Below, in pieces: positions 1-5,925 of a DNA stretch of 10,132 bases. Source of the DNA: an uncultured Mucilaginibacter sp. (lineage in GTDB: Bacteria; Bacteroidota; Bacteroidia; Sphingobacteriales; Sphingobacteriaceae); assembly GCA_946479225.1 (NCBI GenBank), contig CAMLFI010000058.1, positions 1 through 10,132 of the forward strand, read 5' to 3'. Numbering within the stretch: position 1 is the first letter of the stretch; every line of letters starts with the position of its first letter. The notes under the pieces were generated by a model. It searched no databases. It had not been told where the DNA came from and was given only the letters and a program-made list of their open reading frames with translations. The position numbers were made by a program, and so were the translations under genes.

Positions 1-449
1 TTAAGAGTATAAATCTGGACGATAATATTTATGTGGCCGATTTCTTTTTTACCACCTGCCCTTCTATTTGCCCGGTGATGCACCGGAACATGCTGAAGGT
101 GTACGAAGAATTTAAGGATATGCCCGATCTGAAGATCATATCATACACCATTGATCCGAAACATGATAGTGTTGCTGTGCTTAAAAAATACGCTGATAAA
201 CTGGGTCTTGAAGGCAACAGGTGGTGGCTATTACGAGGCAATAAGGAAGATATATACAAGCTATCAACCAACTACCTGGTTACCTTTCCGGTAGAAGACG
301 CTAAGGAAAAATTTATTCATGATGGCTTTTTTATATTAGTGGATAAGCAAAAACGCATTCGCGGCCAATACGACGGCACTCAGCCGGACTCCGTGGCTAA
401 ACTTATTGCAGATATAAAACTGCTTAAAGCTGAAGCCGAACAAAAATGA
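1..449 (+). CDS. SCO1/SenC family copper chaperone (5' truncated by window edge)
   Basis: Thioredoxin-fold, membrane-anchored periplasmic protein of the SCO1/SenC family, which delivers copper to the CuA site of cytochrome c oxidase or acts as a thiol-disulfide reductase. The frame is open from base 3, so the start and N-terminal anchor lie upstream of the window; a GTG at 33 is an internal Val codon and not a credible start. Visible: the CPSICP motif (CxxxC copper-binding cysteines) at about 57-74, in the context DFFFTTCPSICPVM, and the third ligand His in the stretch FIHDGFFILVDK, followed by the family-typical RIRGQYDGT. The end overlaps the next gene by ATGA, so the two are probably translationally coupled. 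The family assignment is secure; whether it serves oxidase assembly or redox homeostasis cannot be told from this fragment. Confidence 0.93.
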   Translation, partial: KSINLDDNIYVADFFFTTCPSICPVMHRNMLKVYEEFKDMPDLKIISYTIDPKHDSVAVLKKYADKLGLEGNRWWLLRGNKEDIYKLSTNYLVTFPVEDAKEKFIHDGFFILVDKQKRIRGQYDGTQPDSVAKLIADIKLLKAEAEQK

Positions 450-850
450 AGTGGAGAGTAAGCGGCTTTCTTGCCCTGTTTGTTTTTGTTTTGGTGGCCT
501 GCCAAAGCGAGCAGGAAATTGAGTTCGCGCGCTATTATTCAGGCGGCAGCGTTATTTATCAAAGTAAATGTCAAAATTGCCACGGTTCTGATGGTAAAGG
601 TTTGGCGGCACTTATACCCCCATTAACACAAATCAAGACCGGCAAAAGCTTAATAAGCTGTTTGGTTAAATACGGTTCAAAAAAATCAATAAATCCGGCT
701 GACAAGACGTTTGGCGGCGAAATGCCTGCTTCTGACCTTGCCCCTGTTGATATTGCCAAGGTGCTAACGTACGTTACCAATTCATTCGGCAATAAAATGG
801 GCACTATCAACACACAGCAGGTAGAGGCGGATCTGAAGGATTGTAAATGA
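446..850 (+). CDS. Lipoprotein c-type cytochrome (class I, monohaem)
   Basis: A 134-residue exported electron-transfer protein. The N-terminus is a lipoprotein signal: charged KWR, a hydrophobic stretch and the lipobox LVAC, making Cys19 the lipidated residue. One haem-binding motif CQNCH (Cys42, Cys45, His46) is followed by GSDGKG, typical of class I cytochrome c, and Met93 in GGEMPA is the likely sixth haem ligand. Cys72 and Cys133 are additional cysteines outside the haem motif and could form a disulfide. The gene starts inside the stop codon of the SCO1-like gene (ATGA overlap), which suggests co-expression of a copper/haem respiratory module. It ends 18 bp from the convergent BrkB-family gene, with no clear intrinsic terminator between them. 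The electron partner is unknown. Confidence 0.93.
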   Translation: MKWRVSGFLALFVFVLVACQSEQEIEFARYYSGGSVIYQSKCQNCHGSDGKGLAALIPPLTQIKTGKSLISCLVKYGSKKSINPADKTFGGEMPASDLAPVDIAKVLTYVTNSFGNKMGTINTQQVEADLKDCK

Positions 851-868
851 TCCGTTTGATGGCAGCCG

Positions 869-1891
869 CTATTTTTCCACTTCGGACTTAATAGTTTTTC
901 CGGTTTCCTTATCGATTTTTTCAGGTAGTTTTTTAACGTTCTTTTCAATTTCCTTTTGCTCTACATGCACAGCATATTCAGCAGGTTCTATGCGCTTACC
1001 TCTAAAATCAACGTATGCTTTGGTAAACTCGGCACCGAAGTATAAAATAGCCGCCGTATAATACACCCACAAAAGTATAGCTATTAAAGAGCCCGCCGCA
1101 CCGTAAGTAGAACTACTTGCCGAGTTTTCTACATAAATGCCTATAATCAACCGGCCAATCATAAACAATATAGCAGTAAAAATAGCGCCTGATCGCACAT
1201 CCTTCCAGGAGATCTTTGCATCTGGTAATACTTTAAATATCACTGCAAAAAGTGTGGTAATTACTATAAAGCTGATGACAACGTTAATTGCATTAAACAA
1301 TAACACGGTAATGTCTGGTAAATAAGTCTTTAGCTTGTCGCTTAAGGCAAGCAGCACACCATTAATCAAAAGCGAAACCAGTAACAAAAAACCCAACGAA
1401 ATTATAAGCGAACCGGACAATAAACGGTCCTTCAGCATTTTTAACCAGGCTTTTTGGGGTTTTGCCTTAACCTGCCAGATAATGTTTATAGATTCTTGTA
1501 TCTCTCCAAAAACAGTGGTAGCGCCAATTATTAATGTAATTGACCCGATGATAGCGGAGATAGTAGATTTGCCGGATAGCTCCAGCCGGGTTATCATATC
1601 CTGTATTTGCTTGGCAGCATCATTGCCTACAAAATCGTTAATTTCGCGAAATAGCTGCCCCTGAGTGGCATCTCTTCCTAAAAACACACTCGCCAAAGAC
1701 ATTACTAGTAATAGCAATGGCGCCAGGGAAAATACCGTATAGTATGCCAGAGAGGCGCTGAACTTTATCGCCATATCATTGGAAAAGCCAAGAAAAGCGG
1801 CTTTCATTATGATGAATCCATTTTTAAAAGCCTGTTTGGTAAAATACGCCTTCATAACCTGAGCATCTGGCTGTTCTACTCTGAACATCAT
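869..1891 (-). CDS. YihY/virulence factor BrkB family inner-membrane protein
   Basis: A 340-residue polytopic membrane protein with about six hydrophobic segments (roughly residues 48-70, 108-128, 158-184, 198-220, 234-254, 266-288). The family signatures are visible: ASLAYYTVFSLAPLLLL at the first segment and YGAAGSLIAILLWVYYTAAI followed by YFGAEFTKAY at the last. The family was once annotated as ribonuclease BN by mistake; no member has a firmly established biochemical role, though transport or envelope functions have been proposed. The C-terminal tail (about 298-340) is hydrophilic and rich in Lys and Glu, so probably cytoplasmic. The start is uncertain: Met1, Met2 and Met13 are all possible, and no Shine-Dalgarno helps to choose. 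The gene is transcribed away from rnpB and converges on the cytochrome gene. Confidence 0.9.
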   Translation of the reverse strand: MMFRVEQPDAQVMKAYFTKQAFKNGFIIMKAAFLGFSNDMAIKFSASLAYYTVFSLAPLLLLVMSLASVFLGRDATQGQLFREINDFVGNDAAKQIQDMITRLELSGKSTISAIIGSITLIIGATTVFGEIQESINIIWQVKAKPQKAWLKMLKDRLLSGSLIISLGFLLLVSLLINGVLLALSDKLKTYLPDITVLLFNAINVVISFIVITTLFAVIFKVLPDAKISWKDVRSGAIFTAILFMIGRLIIGIYVENSASSSTYGAAGSLIAILLWVYYTAAILYFGAEFTKAYVDFRGKRIEPAEYAVHVEQKEIEKNVKKLPEKIDKETGKTIKSEVEK

Positions 1892-1958
1892 TTATAACAC
1901 AGTGTTTGAGGTAAATTGCATTTGTTTGATTCATACAATCCAATCCGGCTTTAATCTT

Positions 1959-1986
1959 CCGACTTTCGGCGTTTCCCGACTTCCGG
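1959..1986. repeat. Direct repeat CCGACTT(T/C)CGG upstream of rnpB
   Basis: Two 11-bp copies, CCGACTTTCGG (1959-1969) and CCGACTTCCGG (1976-1986), differ at one position and start 17 bp apart. Each is a short inverted repeat (CCGA/TCGG; CCG/CGG). They bracket the -33 region of the rnpB promoter. A protein-binding role is an inference. Confidence 0.5.
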
Positions 1987-1996
1987 ACTAAAAACC

Positions 1997-2004
1997 TATC
2001 TTTG
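1997..2004 (+). promoter_or_regulatory. -7 element of rnpB promoter (TATCTTTG)
   Basis: Exact match to the Bacteroidota sigma-A -7 consensus TAnnTTTG. Transcription would begin near 2010, which fits the expected 5' end of RNase P RNA. The -33 region has only TTTC (1972-1975, 21 bp upstream), a weak match to TTTG/TTG. It is flanked by two near-identical 11-bp repeats (1959-1969 and 1976-1986). Confidence 0.65.
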
Positions 2005-2009
2005 TAGTG

Positions 2010-2386
2010 CAAAACGTTCTATCGCTGTTCCGATTTATTGGTGCGGAGGAAAGTCCGGGCAACAAAGAGCATCCTGCTTCCTAACGGGAAGGCGCCGTCA
2101 GCCGGCGACAGCAAGTGCCACAGAAAATAAACCGCCTGTTAGCAATAACCGGTAAGGGTGAAAACGTGAGGTAAGAGCTCACGGCTTTCCCGGGCGACCG
2201 GGATCGCGGTAAACCTCAGGAGTTGAAAAACCAAATAGGTCCTGAACGCGGAGTTGCTCGCTCCCACTCCGGCAACGGAATTTCAGGATGGGTAGGTTGT
2301 TAAAGCCTGTTAGCAATAACAGGATAAGATCAATGATAGAAACCCGCTTACGGGATACAGAACCCGGCTTACAGCTTTGCTGCTGA
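2010..2386 (+). ncRNA. rnpB: RNase P RNA (class A)
   Basis: Catalytic RNA that removes 5' leaders from tRNA precursors. The universal conserved blocks are all present in order: GAGGAAAGTCCGGGC at 2046-2060 (5' half of P4), AGTGCCACAGAAA near 2114-2126, GGTAAGGGTGAAAACGTGAG near 2151-2170 followed by GTAAGAGCTCAC, CAAATAGG near 2232-2239, and ACAGAACCCGGCTTA at 2357-2371 (3' half of P4 and J2/4). GCTGT (2024-2028) can pair with ACAGC (2371-2375) as part of P1. Two hairpins share the 16-nt segment GCCTGTTAGCAATAAC (2134-2149 and 2305-2320), each closing a GCAA tetraloop; by position these are P9-like and P18-like. The 5' end is placed from the promoter and the 3' end from the terminator; both are approximate. 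Confidence 0.96.
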
Positions 2387-2389
2387 TTT

Positions 2390-2423
2390 AACGCCCCGGA
2401 CGCAAGGATGGGGCGTTTTTTTT
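2390..2423 (+). terminator. Intrinsic terminator of rnpB
   Basis: Perfect 8-bp stem AACGCCCC (2390-2397) / GGGGCGTT (2410-2417) with a 12-nt loop, running into an uninterrupted T tract (2416-2423). It lies directly after the RNase P RNA 3' end. Confidence 0.9.
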
Positions 2424-2436
2424 ATTGAAATTTCGC

Positions 2437-2472
2437 AAACGTTTTAGACGATTTTCAGGTATTCAAACGTAT
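2437..2472. promoter_or_regulatory. Candidate operator pair (AAACGTTT / AAACGTAT) upstream of GH67 gene
   Basis: A palindrome AAACGTTT (2437-2444) and a similar AAACGTAT (2465-2472) lie with centres 28 bp apart, in the 162-bp gap between the rnpB terminator and the GH67 gene. A central CG flanked by A/T runs is typical of LacI-family operators, and LacI-family regulators often control sugar-utilisation genes. No regulator gene is in the window, and short A/T-rich palindromes arise easily by chance. The rest of the gap holds the 2476-2502 inverted repeat and the weak promoter candidate. Confidence 0.25.
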
Positions 2473-2475
2473 TCT

Positions 2476-2502
2476 ATCTATTGGATGTACTTATTAATAG
2501 AT
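2476..2502. repeat. Inverted repeat ATCTATT-N13-AATAGAT
   Basis: Perfect 7-bp arms (2476-2482 and 2496-2502) separated by 13 bp, about 84 bp before the GH67 start codon. There is no T tract, so it is not a terminator. It could be a regulator-binding site or chance in an A/T-rich stretch. Confidence 0.35.
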
Positions 2503-2515
2503 CAAAAACAACTAA

Positions 2516-2542
2516 TTTGCGGCGTTTAACTTCGTAGTTTTA
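2516..2542 (+). promoter_or_regulatory. Weak promoter candidate for GH67 gene
   Basis: TTTG at 2516-2519 resembles the -33 element, and TAGTTTTA at 2535-2542 matches the -7 consensus TAnnTTTG at 7 of 8 positions. The spacing (15 bp) is shorter than the usual value near 19, which lowers confidence. The 10-bp string TAGTTTTAAT also occurs upstream of the minus-strand STM3941-family gene. Confidence 0.3.
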
Positions 2543-2585
2543 ATCTGCGAGAGAACCGATTTAACCCGATTAAAATAAATAAGCA

Positions 2586-4670
2586 ATGAAGATGATCTTA
2601 GTAGCATCCAGAAACTTTATTTGGATATGTGTACTTGTGTCGCTTGCGTTCAGTGTTAAAGCTGACGACGGGCATAACCTGTGGCTAAGGCCGGTAAAGG
2701 CAAAACCGGTAAAAGTGGTGGGTGTCAATGCAAAATCAGTAATGATGGGCATCGCCAAAAAAGAAATAGAACAGCGCTGGTTAGGCGATGAAAATGCTAC
2801 AGTTGCGTTCAGGATAGTAAAAGATCCAACCGTTAAAGCCGACGGTTTTAAAATAGCAGGAAACGCCATTAGCGCTACCAGCGAAAGCGGAATACTTTAC
2901 GGCGCATATGAGCTACTGCGCCGCCAGCAGACCGGTGATTTGAGCAATGTGATCTCAAATCCTTCTTATAAACTAAGAATATTGAACCATTGGGATAATC
3001 TGAATGGAACAATAGAGCGCGGTTATGCCGGTAACTCCATTTTTTGGCGCAGCGGCGATAATGCTTTTACCGTAACGGATAAAGACAAACAATTGTGGGA
3101 GGAATACGCACGTGCTAACGCGTCAATTGGTATTAACGGTTCTGTTTTGAACAACGTAAACGCTTCGGCACAAATGCTAGGTACTGATCAGTTAAGCCGG
3201 CTAAAAGCCATTGCAGCGGTTTTACGTCCTTACGGAATCAAAACTTATTTATCTATCAATTTTGCATCACCTATCGGTTTGGGCAAGTTGCCTAACGCTG
3301 ATCCGCTGAACCCGGAAGTTATAAAATGGTGGAAAGAAAAAGTGGCCGAGATATACAAATTGGTGCCTGATTTTGGTGGCTTTTTAGTGAAAGCCAACAG
3401 CGAAGGCCAGCCCGGCCCGCAGGATTACAAGCGCACCCATGTGGACGGTGCAAACATGCTTGCGGACGCTTTAAAGCCCTACAACGGCATTGTTATGTGG
3501 CGCGCGTTTGTTTATAACGCTTCCGAAAAAGACCGCGCTAAACAGGCTTATTTGGAGTTTATGCCTTTTGATGGTCAGTTTAGAGATAACGTAATAATAC
3601 AGGTTAAGAACGGCCCGATAGACTTTCAACCGCGCGAACCATTTAGTCCGTTGTTTGGTGCCCTGAAGAAAACGCCTATTATGCCTGAACTGCAGATAAC
3701 ACAAGAGTATCTGGGCCACTCCGAGCAGTTGGTGTTTTTATCAACCTTATGGGAAGAAATGTTTAAAAGCGATACCTACCAGGAAGGTAAAAACAGCACA
3801 GTTGCACGTGTTACGGATGGTAGCATATTCCCACAGAAATTTACCGCTATAGCCGGCGTATCCAACGTGGGCCTTGATACCAACTGGACCGGCCATGATT
3901 TTGCTCAGGCCAACTGGTACGCCTATGGCCGCCTGGCATGGAACAACCAGTTAGACAGCAAGACAATAGCCGATGAGTGGATAAAGTTAACCTTTGCTCC
4001 TGCTGACGCCAATAACGCGTGGAAAAACGGGTTTTTAGAACCGGTAAAGAAAATGATGCTGGAAAGCCGCGAAACAGCTGTGAACTATTCAATGCCTTTG
4101 GGCCTTCACCATACTTTTGCGGGTAACCACCACTACGGCCCGGGCCCATGGTGGGCGCCACCAGGTACCCGAAAAGACTGGACACCTGCCTACTACCACC
4201 AGGCCGATGCTAACGGTATTGGTTTCGATCGTACCAAAAAAGGCACGGATGCCGTAAGCCAATACCACGAACCGCTGGCATCGCAATTTAATGATGTGGC
4301 AACCACGCCTGAGATGTATTTGCTTTACTTTCACCACCTGTCATGGGATTATAAGATGAAAAACGGTAAAACCTTATGGGATGATCTTTGCTCGCATTGG
4401 GATACGGGTGTTAAACAAGTACGCCAGTTCCAGGTGGTTTGGGATAAGGTTGAGCCGTTTGTGGATGCGCAACGCTTTACCCGCGTTCAGGAAAAGCTGC
4501 GTCGCCATACCCGTGATGCGCAGTTTTGGAAAGATGCCAATATATTGTACTTCCAGCAGTTCAGTAAGCGGCCGCTACCCGATCATGTAGAACGCCCTAT
4601 TAATAGCCTTGATTATTATATAAAAACTAATCCGCTTACTATGCAGCAAGCACCGGCGCCGAGGAGGTAG
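2586..4670 (+). CDS. Exported GH67 alpha-glucuronidase (xylan-type)
   Basis: A 694-residue glycoside hydrolase family 67 enzyme. Family members remove (4-O-methyl-)glucuronic acid from the non-reducing end of xylo-oligosaccharides by an inverting mechanism. An N-terminal signal peptide (hydrophobic 11-23, likely cleavage after SVKA near residue 26) places it in the periplasm or outside the cell. Order: GH67 N-domain (about 30-130), TIM-barrel (about 130-450), C-terminal helical domain (about 450-690). Catalytic residues: Glu273 in KANSEGQPGP (acid), Asp346 in KNGPIDFQ and Glu374 in ITQEY (base pair). Their spacing equals that of Glu292/Asp365/Glu393, as recalled for the Cellvibrio japonicus enzyme. 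Full length and intact. A second ATG lies two codons downstream; there is no Shine-Dalgarno. It stands alone: no xylanase, SusC/D or uronate genes are next to it. Confidence 0.96.
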   Translation: MKMILVASRNFIWICVLVSLAFSVKADDGHNLWLRPVKAKPVKVVGVNAKSVMMGIAKKEIEQRWLGDENATVAFRIVKDPTVKADGFKIAGNAISATSESGILYGAYELLRRQQTGDLSNVISNPSYKLRILNHWDNLNGTIERGYAGNSIFWRSGDNAFTVTDKDKQLWEEYARANASIGINGSVLNNVNASAQMLGTDQLSRLKAIAAVLRPYGIKTYLSINFASPIGLGKLPNADPLNPEVIKWWKEKVAEIYKLVPDFGGFLVKANSEGQPGPQDYKRTHVDGANMLADALKPYNGIVMWRAFVYNASEKDRAKQAYLEFMPFDGQFRDNVIIQVKNGPIDFQPREPFSPLFGALKKTPIMPELQITQEYLGHSEQLVFLSTLWEEMFKSDTYQEGKNSTVARVTDGSIFPQKFTAIAGVSNVGLDTNWTGHDFAQANWYAYGRLAWNNQLDSKTIADEWIKLTFAPADANNAWKNGFLEPVKKMMLESRETAVNYSMPLGLHHTFAGNHHYGPGPWWAPPGTRKDWTPAYYHQADANGIGFDRTKKGTDAVSQYHEPLASQFNDVATTPEMYLLYFHHLSWDYKMKNGKTLWDDLCSHWDTGVKQVRQFQVVWDKVEPFVDAQRFTRVQEKLRRHTRDAQFWKDANILYFQQFSKRPLPDHVERPINSLDYYIKTNPLTMQQAPAPRR

Positions 4671-4689
4671 CCGTAATAACATTACTCGT

Positions 4690-4726
4690 AACAATAATGC
4701 CTCTGCTAATCGGGGGCATTGTTGTT
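4690..4726 (+). terminator. Stem-loop after GH67 gene, probable terminator
   Basis: A 12-bp stem AACAATAATGCC (4690-4701) / GGCATTGTTGTT (4715-4726), with one T-G wobble, begins 20 bp after the GH67 stop codon. The following TTAAATATTT is T-rich but not a clean U tract, so termination strength is uncertain. Confidence 0.6.
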
Positions 4727-4776
4727 TAAATATTTGGCTTATCATAATTTTTACAACCAACTCTCCCTGTTATTTT

Positions 4777-4784
4777 TACTTTTG
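4777..4784 (+). promoter_or_regulatory. -7 element (TACTTTTG) of MBL-fold gene promoter
   Basis: Exact match to TAnnTTTG, 18 bp before the ATG at 4803. It implies a short leader of roughly 12-15 nt. No convincing -33 TTG is seen at the expected distance. Confidence 0.5.
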
Positions 4785-4802
4785 CGCTAAATTCTATTCT
4801 GC

Positions 4803-5630
4803 ATGACAAATAATATTAAACTAGACGTATACCACGGTGTTGAAGCAACAGTGAACGCCTACATTTTTTCTGACAACCAAAGCGTTATCCTGGTAGACTG
4901 CCTGCGCAACAGCGAAGAAGCAGGTAAACTGGCTGCTCAGATCAAAGCAATGGGCAAACCCCTCACCCATTTGTTCATAACACACGGGCACCCTGACCAC
5001 TATACAGGCATGAATGTTATTAAGGCAGAGTTCCCGGATGTGCGGATTGTGGTTAATACGCCCGAAATAAAAGAAGACATCATTAACTTTTCTACCTGGA
5101 TGGAAAGTGTTGGCTGGCTGGAGAAAGAGCCCGCGTTAAAACCACAAACAGATGCCAATTCTGATGGATTTGATTATTATGGCAACATCAGCGTGCTGAA
5201 ACGTGGCGAACTTATACTAGCCGAGGGTGCTGTTATAGAAGCCTATAGTAACTATGAGTCTGCCGAGTGCGAACATCTTACTACTTTATATAGCAAAGAC
5301 CTGAAAGCTTTCTTCTCTAATGATTTTGTTTACAACGGCGTACACCCCTGGCTGGCAATTGATAAACAGAATATTGAGAACTGGAAAGACCAACTTTTAG
5401 AGTTTGCCCATGTTCTGGAAAAAGACTTAACCATTTATCCCGGCCACGGAAAGCCTGCTGACATTACAGTATTTGAAAAACAACTAAAATACATTACTGA
5501 TTTTGAAGCAACCGTAGCAACTGCAAAAAGCCGCGAAGAGGCCATGCAAAAAATGCAGGAATTATATCCTGATTATACACAGGCAGATTTCTTGTTAGTT
5601 TACTCGGTTAACGCTTTTGTGGCCGAATAA
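4803..5630 (+). CDS. MBL-fold metallo-hydrolase
   Basis: A 275-residue metallo-beta-lactamase-fold protein without a signal peptide, so probably cytoplasmic. The metal-binding signature HGHPDH is at 61-66 (His61, His63, Asp65, His66). Further ligands are probably His158 (AECEHLTTLY), Asp174 (FFSNDFVYN) and His215 (YPGHGKP), which would complete a dinuclear site like that of glyoxalase II and quorum-quenching lactonase relatives. The substrate cannot be assigned: this superfamily includes lactonases, thioesterases, phosphodiesterases and beta-lactamases, and nothing nearby points to one. The C-terminal part after about 220 is helical and rich in Lys and Glu. The gene has its own promoter candidate and is followed by the separate tRNA-Lys unit. 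Confidence 0.92.
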   Translation: MTNNIKLDVYHGVEATVNAYIFSDNQSVILVDCLRNSEEAGKLAAQIKAMGKPLTHLFITHGHPDHYTGMNVIKAEFPDVRIVVNTPEIKEDIINFSTWMESVGWLEKEPALKPQTDANSDGFDYYGNISVLKRGELILAEGAVIEAYSNYESAECEHLTTLYSKDLKAFFSNDFVYNGVHPWLAIDKQNIENWKDQLLEFAHVLEKDLTIYPGHGKPADITVFEKQLKYITDFEATVATAKSREEAMQKMQELYPDYTQADFLLVYSVNAFVAE

Positions 5631-5640
5631 TATTCAGGGG

Positions 5641-5671
5641 TTAGCAAAAATACCTTTTATGTGTATATTTG
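5641..5671 (+). promoter_or_regulatory. tRNA-Lys promoter (TTAG-N19-TATATTTG)
   Basis: TATATTTG at 5664-5671 is an exact TAnnTTTG -7 element. TTAG at 5641-5644 lies 19 bp upstream, at the normal -33 distance. The predicted start near 5677-5679 leaves a leader of about 7 nt before the mature tRNA. Confidence 0.65.
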
Positions 5672-5684
5672 CCCTCCCTAGTAC

Positions 5685-5757
5685 GACTTGGTAGCTCAGC
5701 CGGTAGAGCAACTGACTCTTAATCAGTGGGTCGAGAGTTCGATCCTCTCCCAGGTCA
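5685..5757 (+). tRNA. tRNA-Lys (anticodon CTT)
   Basis: A complete 73-nt cloverleaf. Acceptor GACTTGG (5685-5691) pairs with CCAGGTC (5750-5756) with one wobble; the D arm is GCTCAGCCGGTAGAGC. The anticodon stem ACTGA/TCAGT encloses the loop CTCTTAA with anticodon CTT at 5718-5720, which reads AAG lysine codons. The T arm is GAGAG-TTCGATC-CTCTC and the discriminator base is A5757. CCA is not encoded and must be added enzymatically. It is a single-gene unit with its own promoter and terminator. Confidence 0.98.
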
Positions 5758-5758
5758 C

Positions 5759-5792
5759 AAAAAGCCTTAAGCAATTTGCTTAGGGCTTTTTT
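5759..5792 (+). terminator. Intrinsic terminator after tRNA-Lys
   Basis: AAAAAGCCTTAAGCAA (5759-5774) pairs with TTGCTTAGGGCTTTTT (5776-5791) over 16 positions with one wobble, ending in a T run. It begins two bases after the tRNA. Confidence 0.9.
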
Positions 5793-5910
5793 GCTTTTAG
5801 TTCTCTTTCGGTCGCACACTACCCTATAGTTAGTCGCATATACACCCGCTTCCGCATTGTGTTTTCTTTGAAATTTGTATCAAACAAACAGAGATAATAT
5901 AAATTATAAA

Positions 5911-5916
5911 AAGGAG
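5911..5916 (+). promoter_or_regulatory. Ribosome binding site AAGGAG
   Basis: A full Shine-Dalgarno core 9 nt before ATG 5926, which fixes that codon as the start over the in-frame ATG at 5875. Strong SD sites are uncommon in this phylum and none of the other genes here has one. Confidence 0.75.
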
Positions 5917-5925
5917 AAAACTATC

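Noticed and set aside
29..271. Minus-strand open frame of 80 codons opposite the SCO1-like gene
   Set aside because: The + strand frame encodes a clear SCO1 domain with copper ligands; the antisense frame has no recognisable feature.
1824..2012. Minus-strand open frame of 62 codons across the BrkB start and rnpB promoter
   Set aside because: It covers the 5' part of the BrkB-family gene in another frame plus the rnpB promoter, and its product shows no protein-like motif.
2437..2444. Phage or integrative element attachment site between rnpB and the GH67 gene
   Set aside because: No integrase and no second copy of the rnpB 3' end or of the tRNA-Lys 3' end is present in the window.
3847..4337. 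Overlapping minus-strand open frames of 112 and 82 codons inside the GH67 gene
   Set aside because: They lie wholly within a conserved enzyme gene and are low-complexity, Arg/Gly/Trp-rich antisense translations.
5634..5819. Minus-strand open frame of 61 codons over tRNA-Lys, with the peptide GEDRTLDPLIKSQLLYRL
   Set aside because: This is the antisense translation of a tRNA gene, a common spurious annotation; the tRNA cloverleaf explains the sequence.
5875..5925. N-terminal extension of the DHFR-family protein from an upstream in-frame ATG
   Set aside because: The 17 extra residues are polar and not family-like, and the AAGGAG site points to the ATG at 5926.
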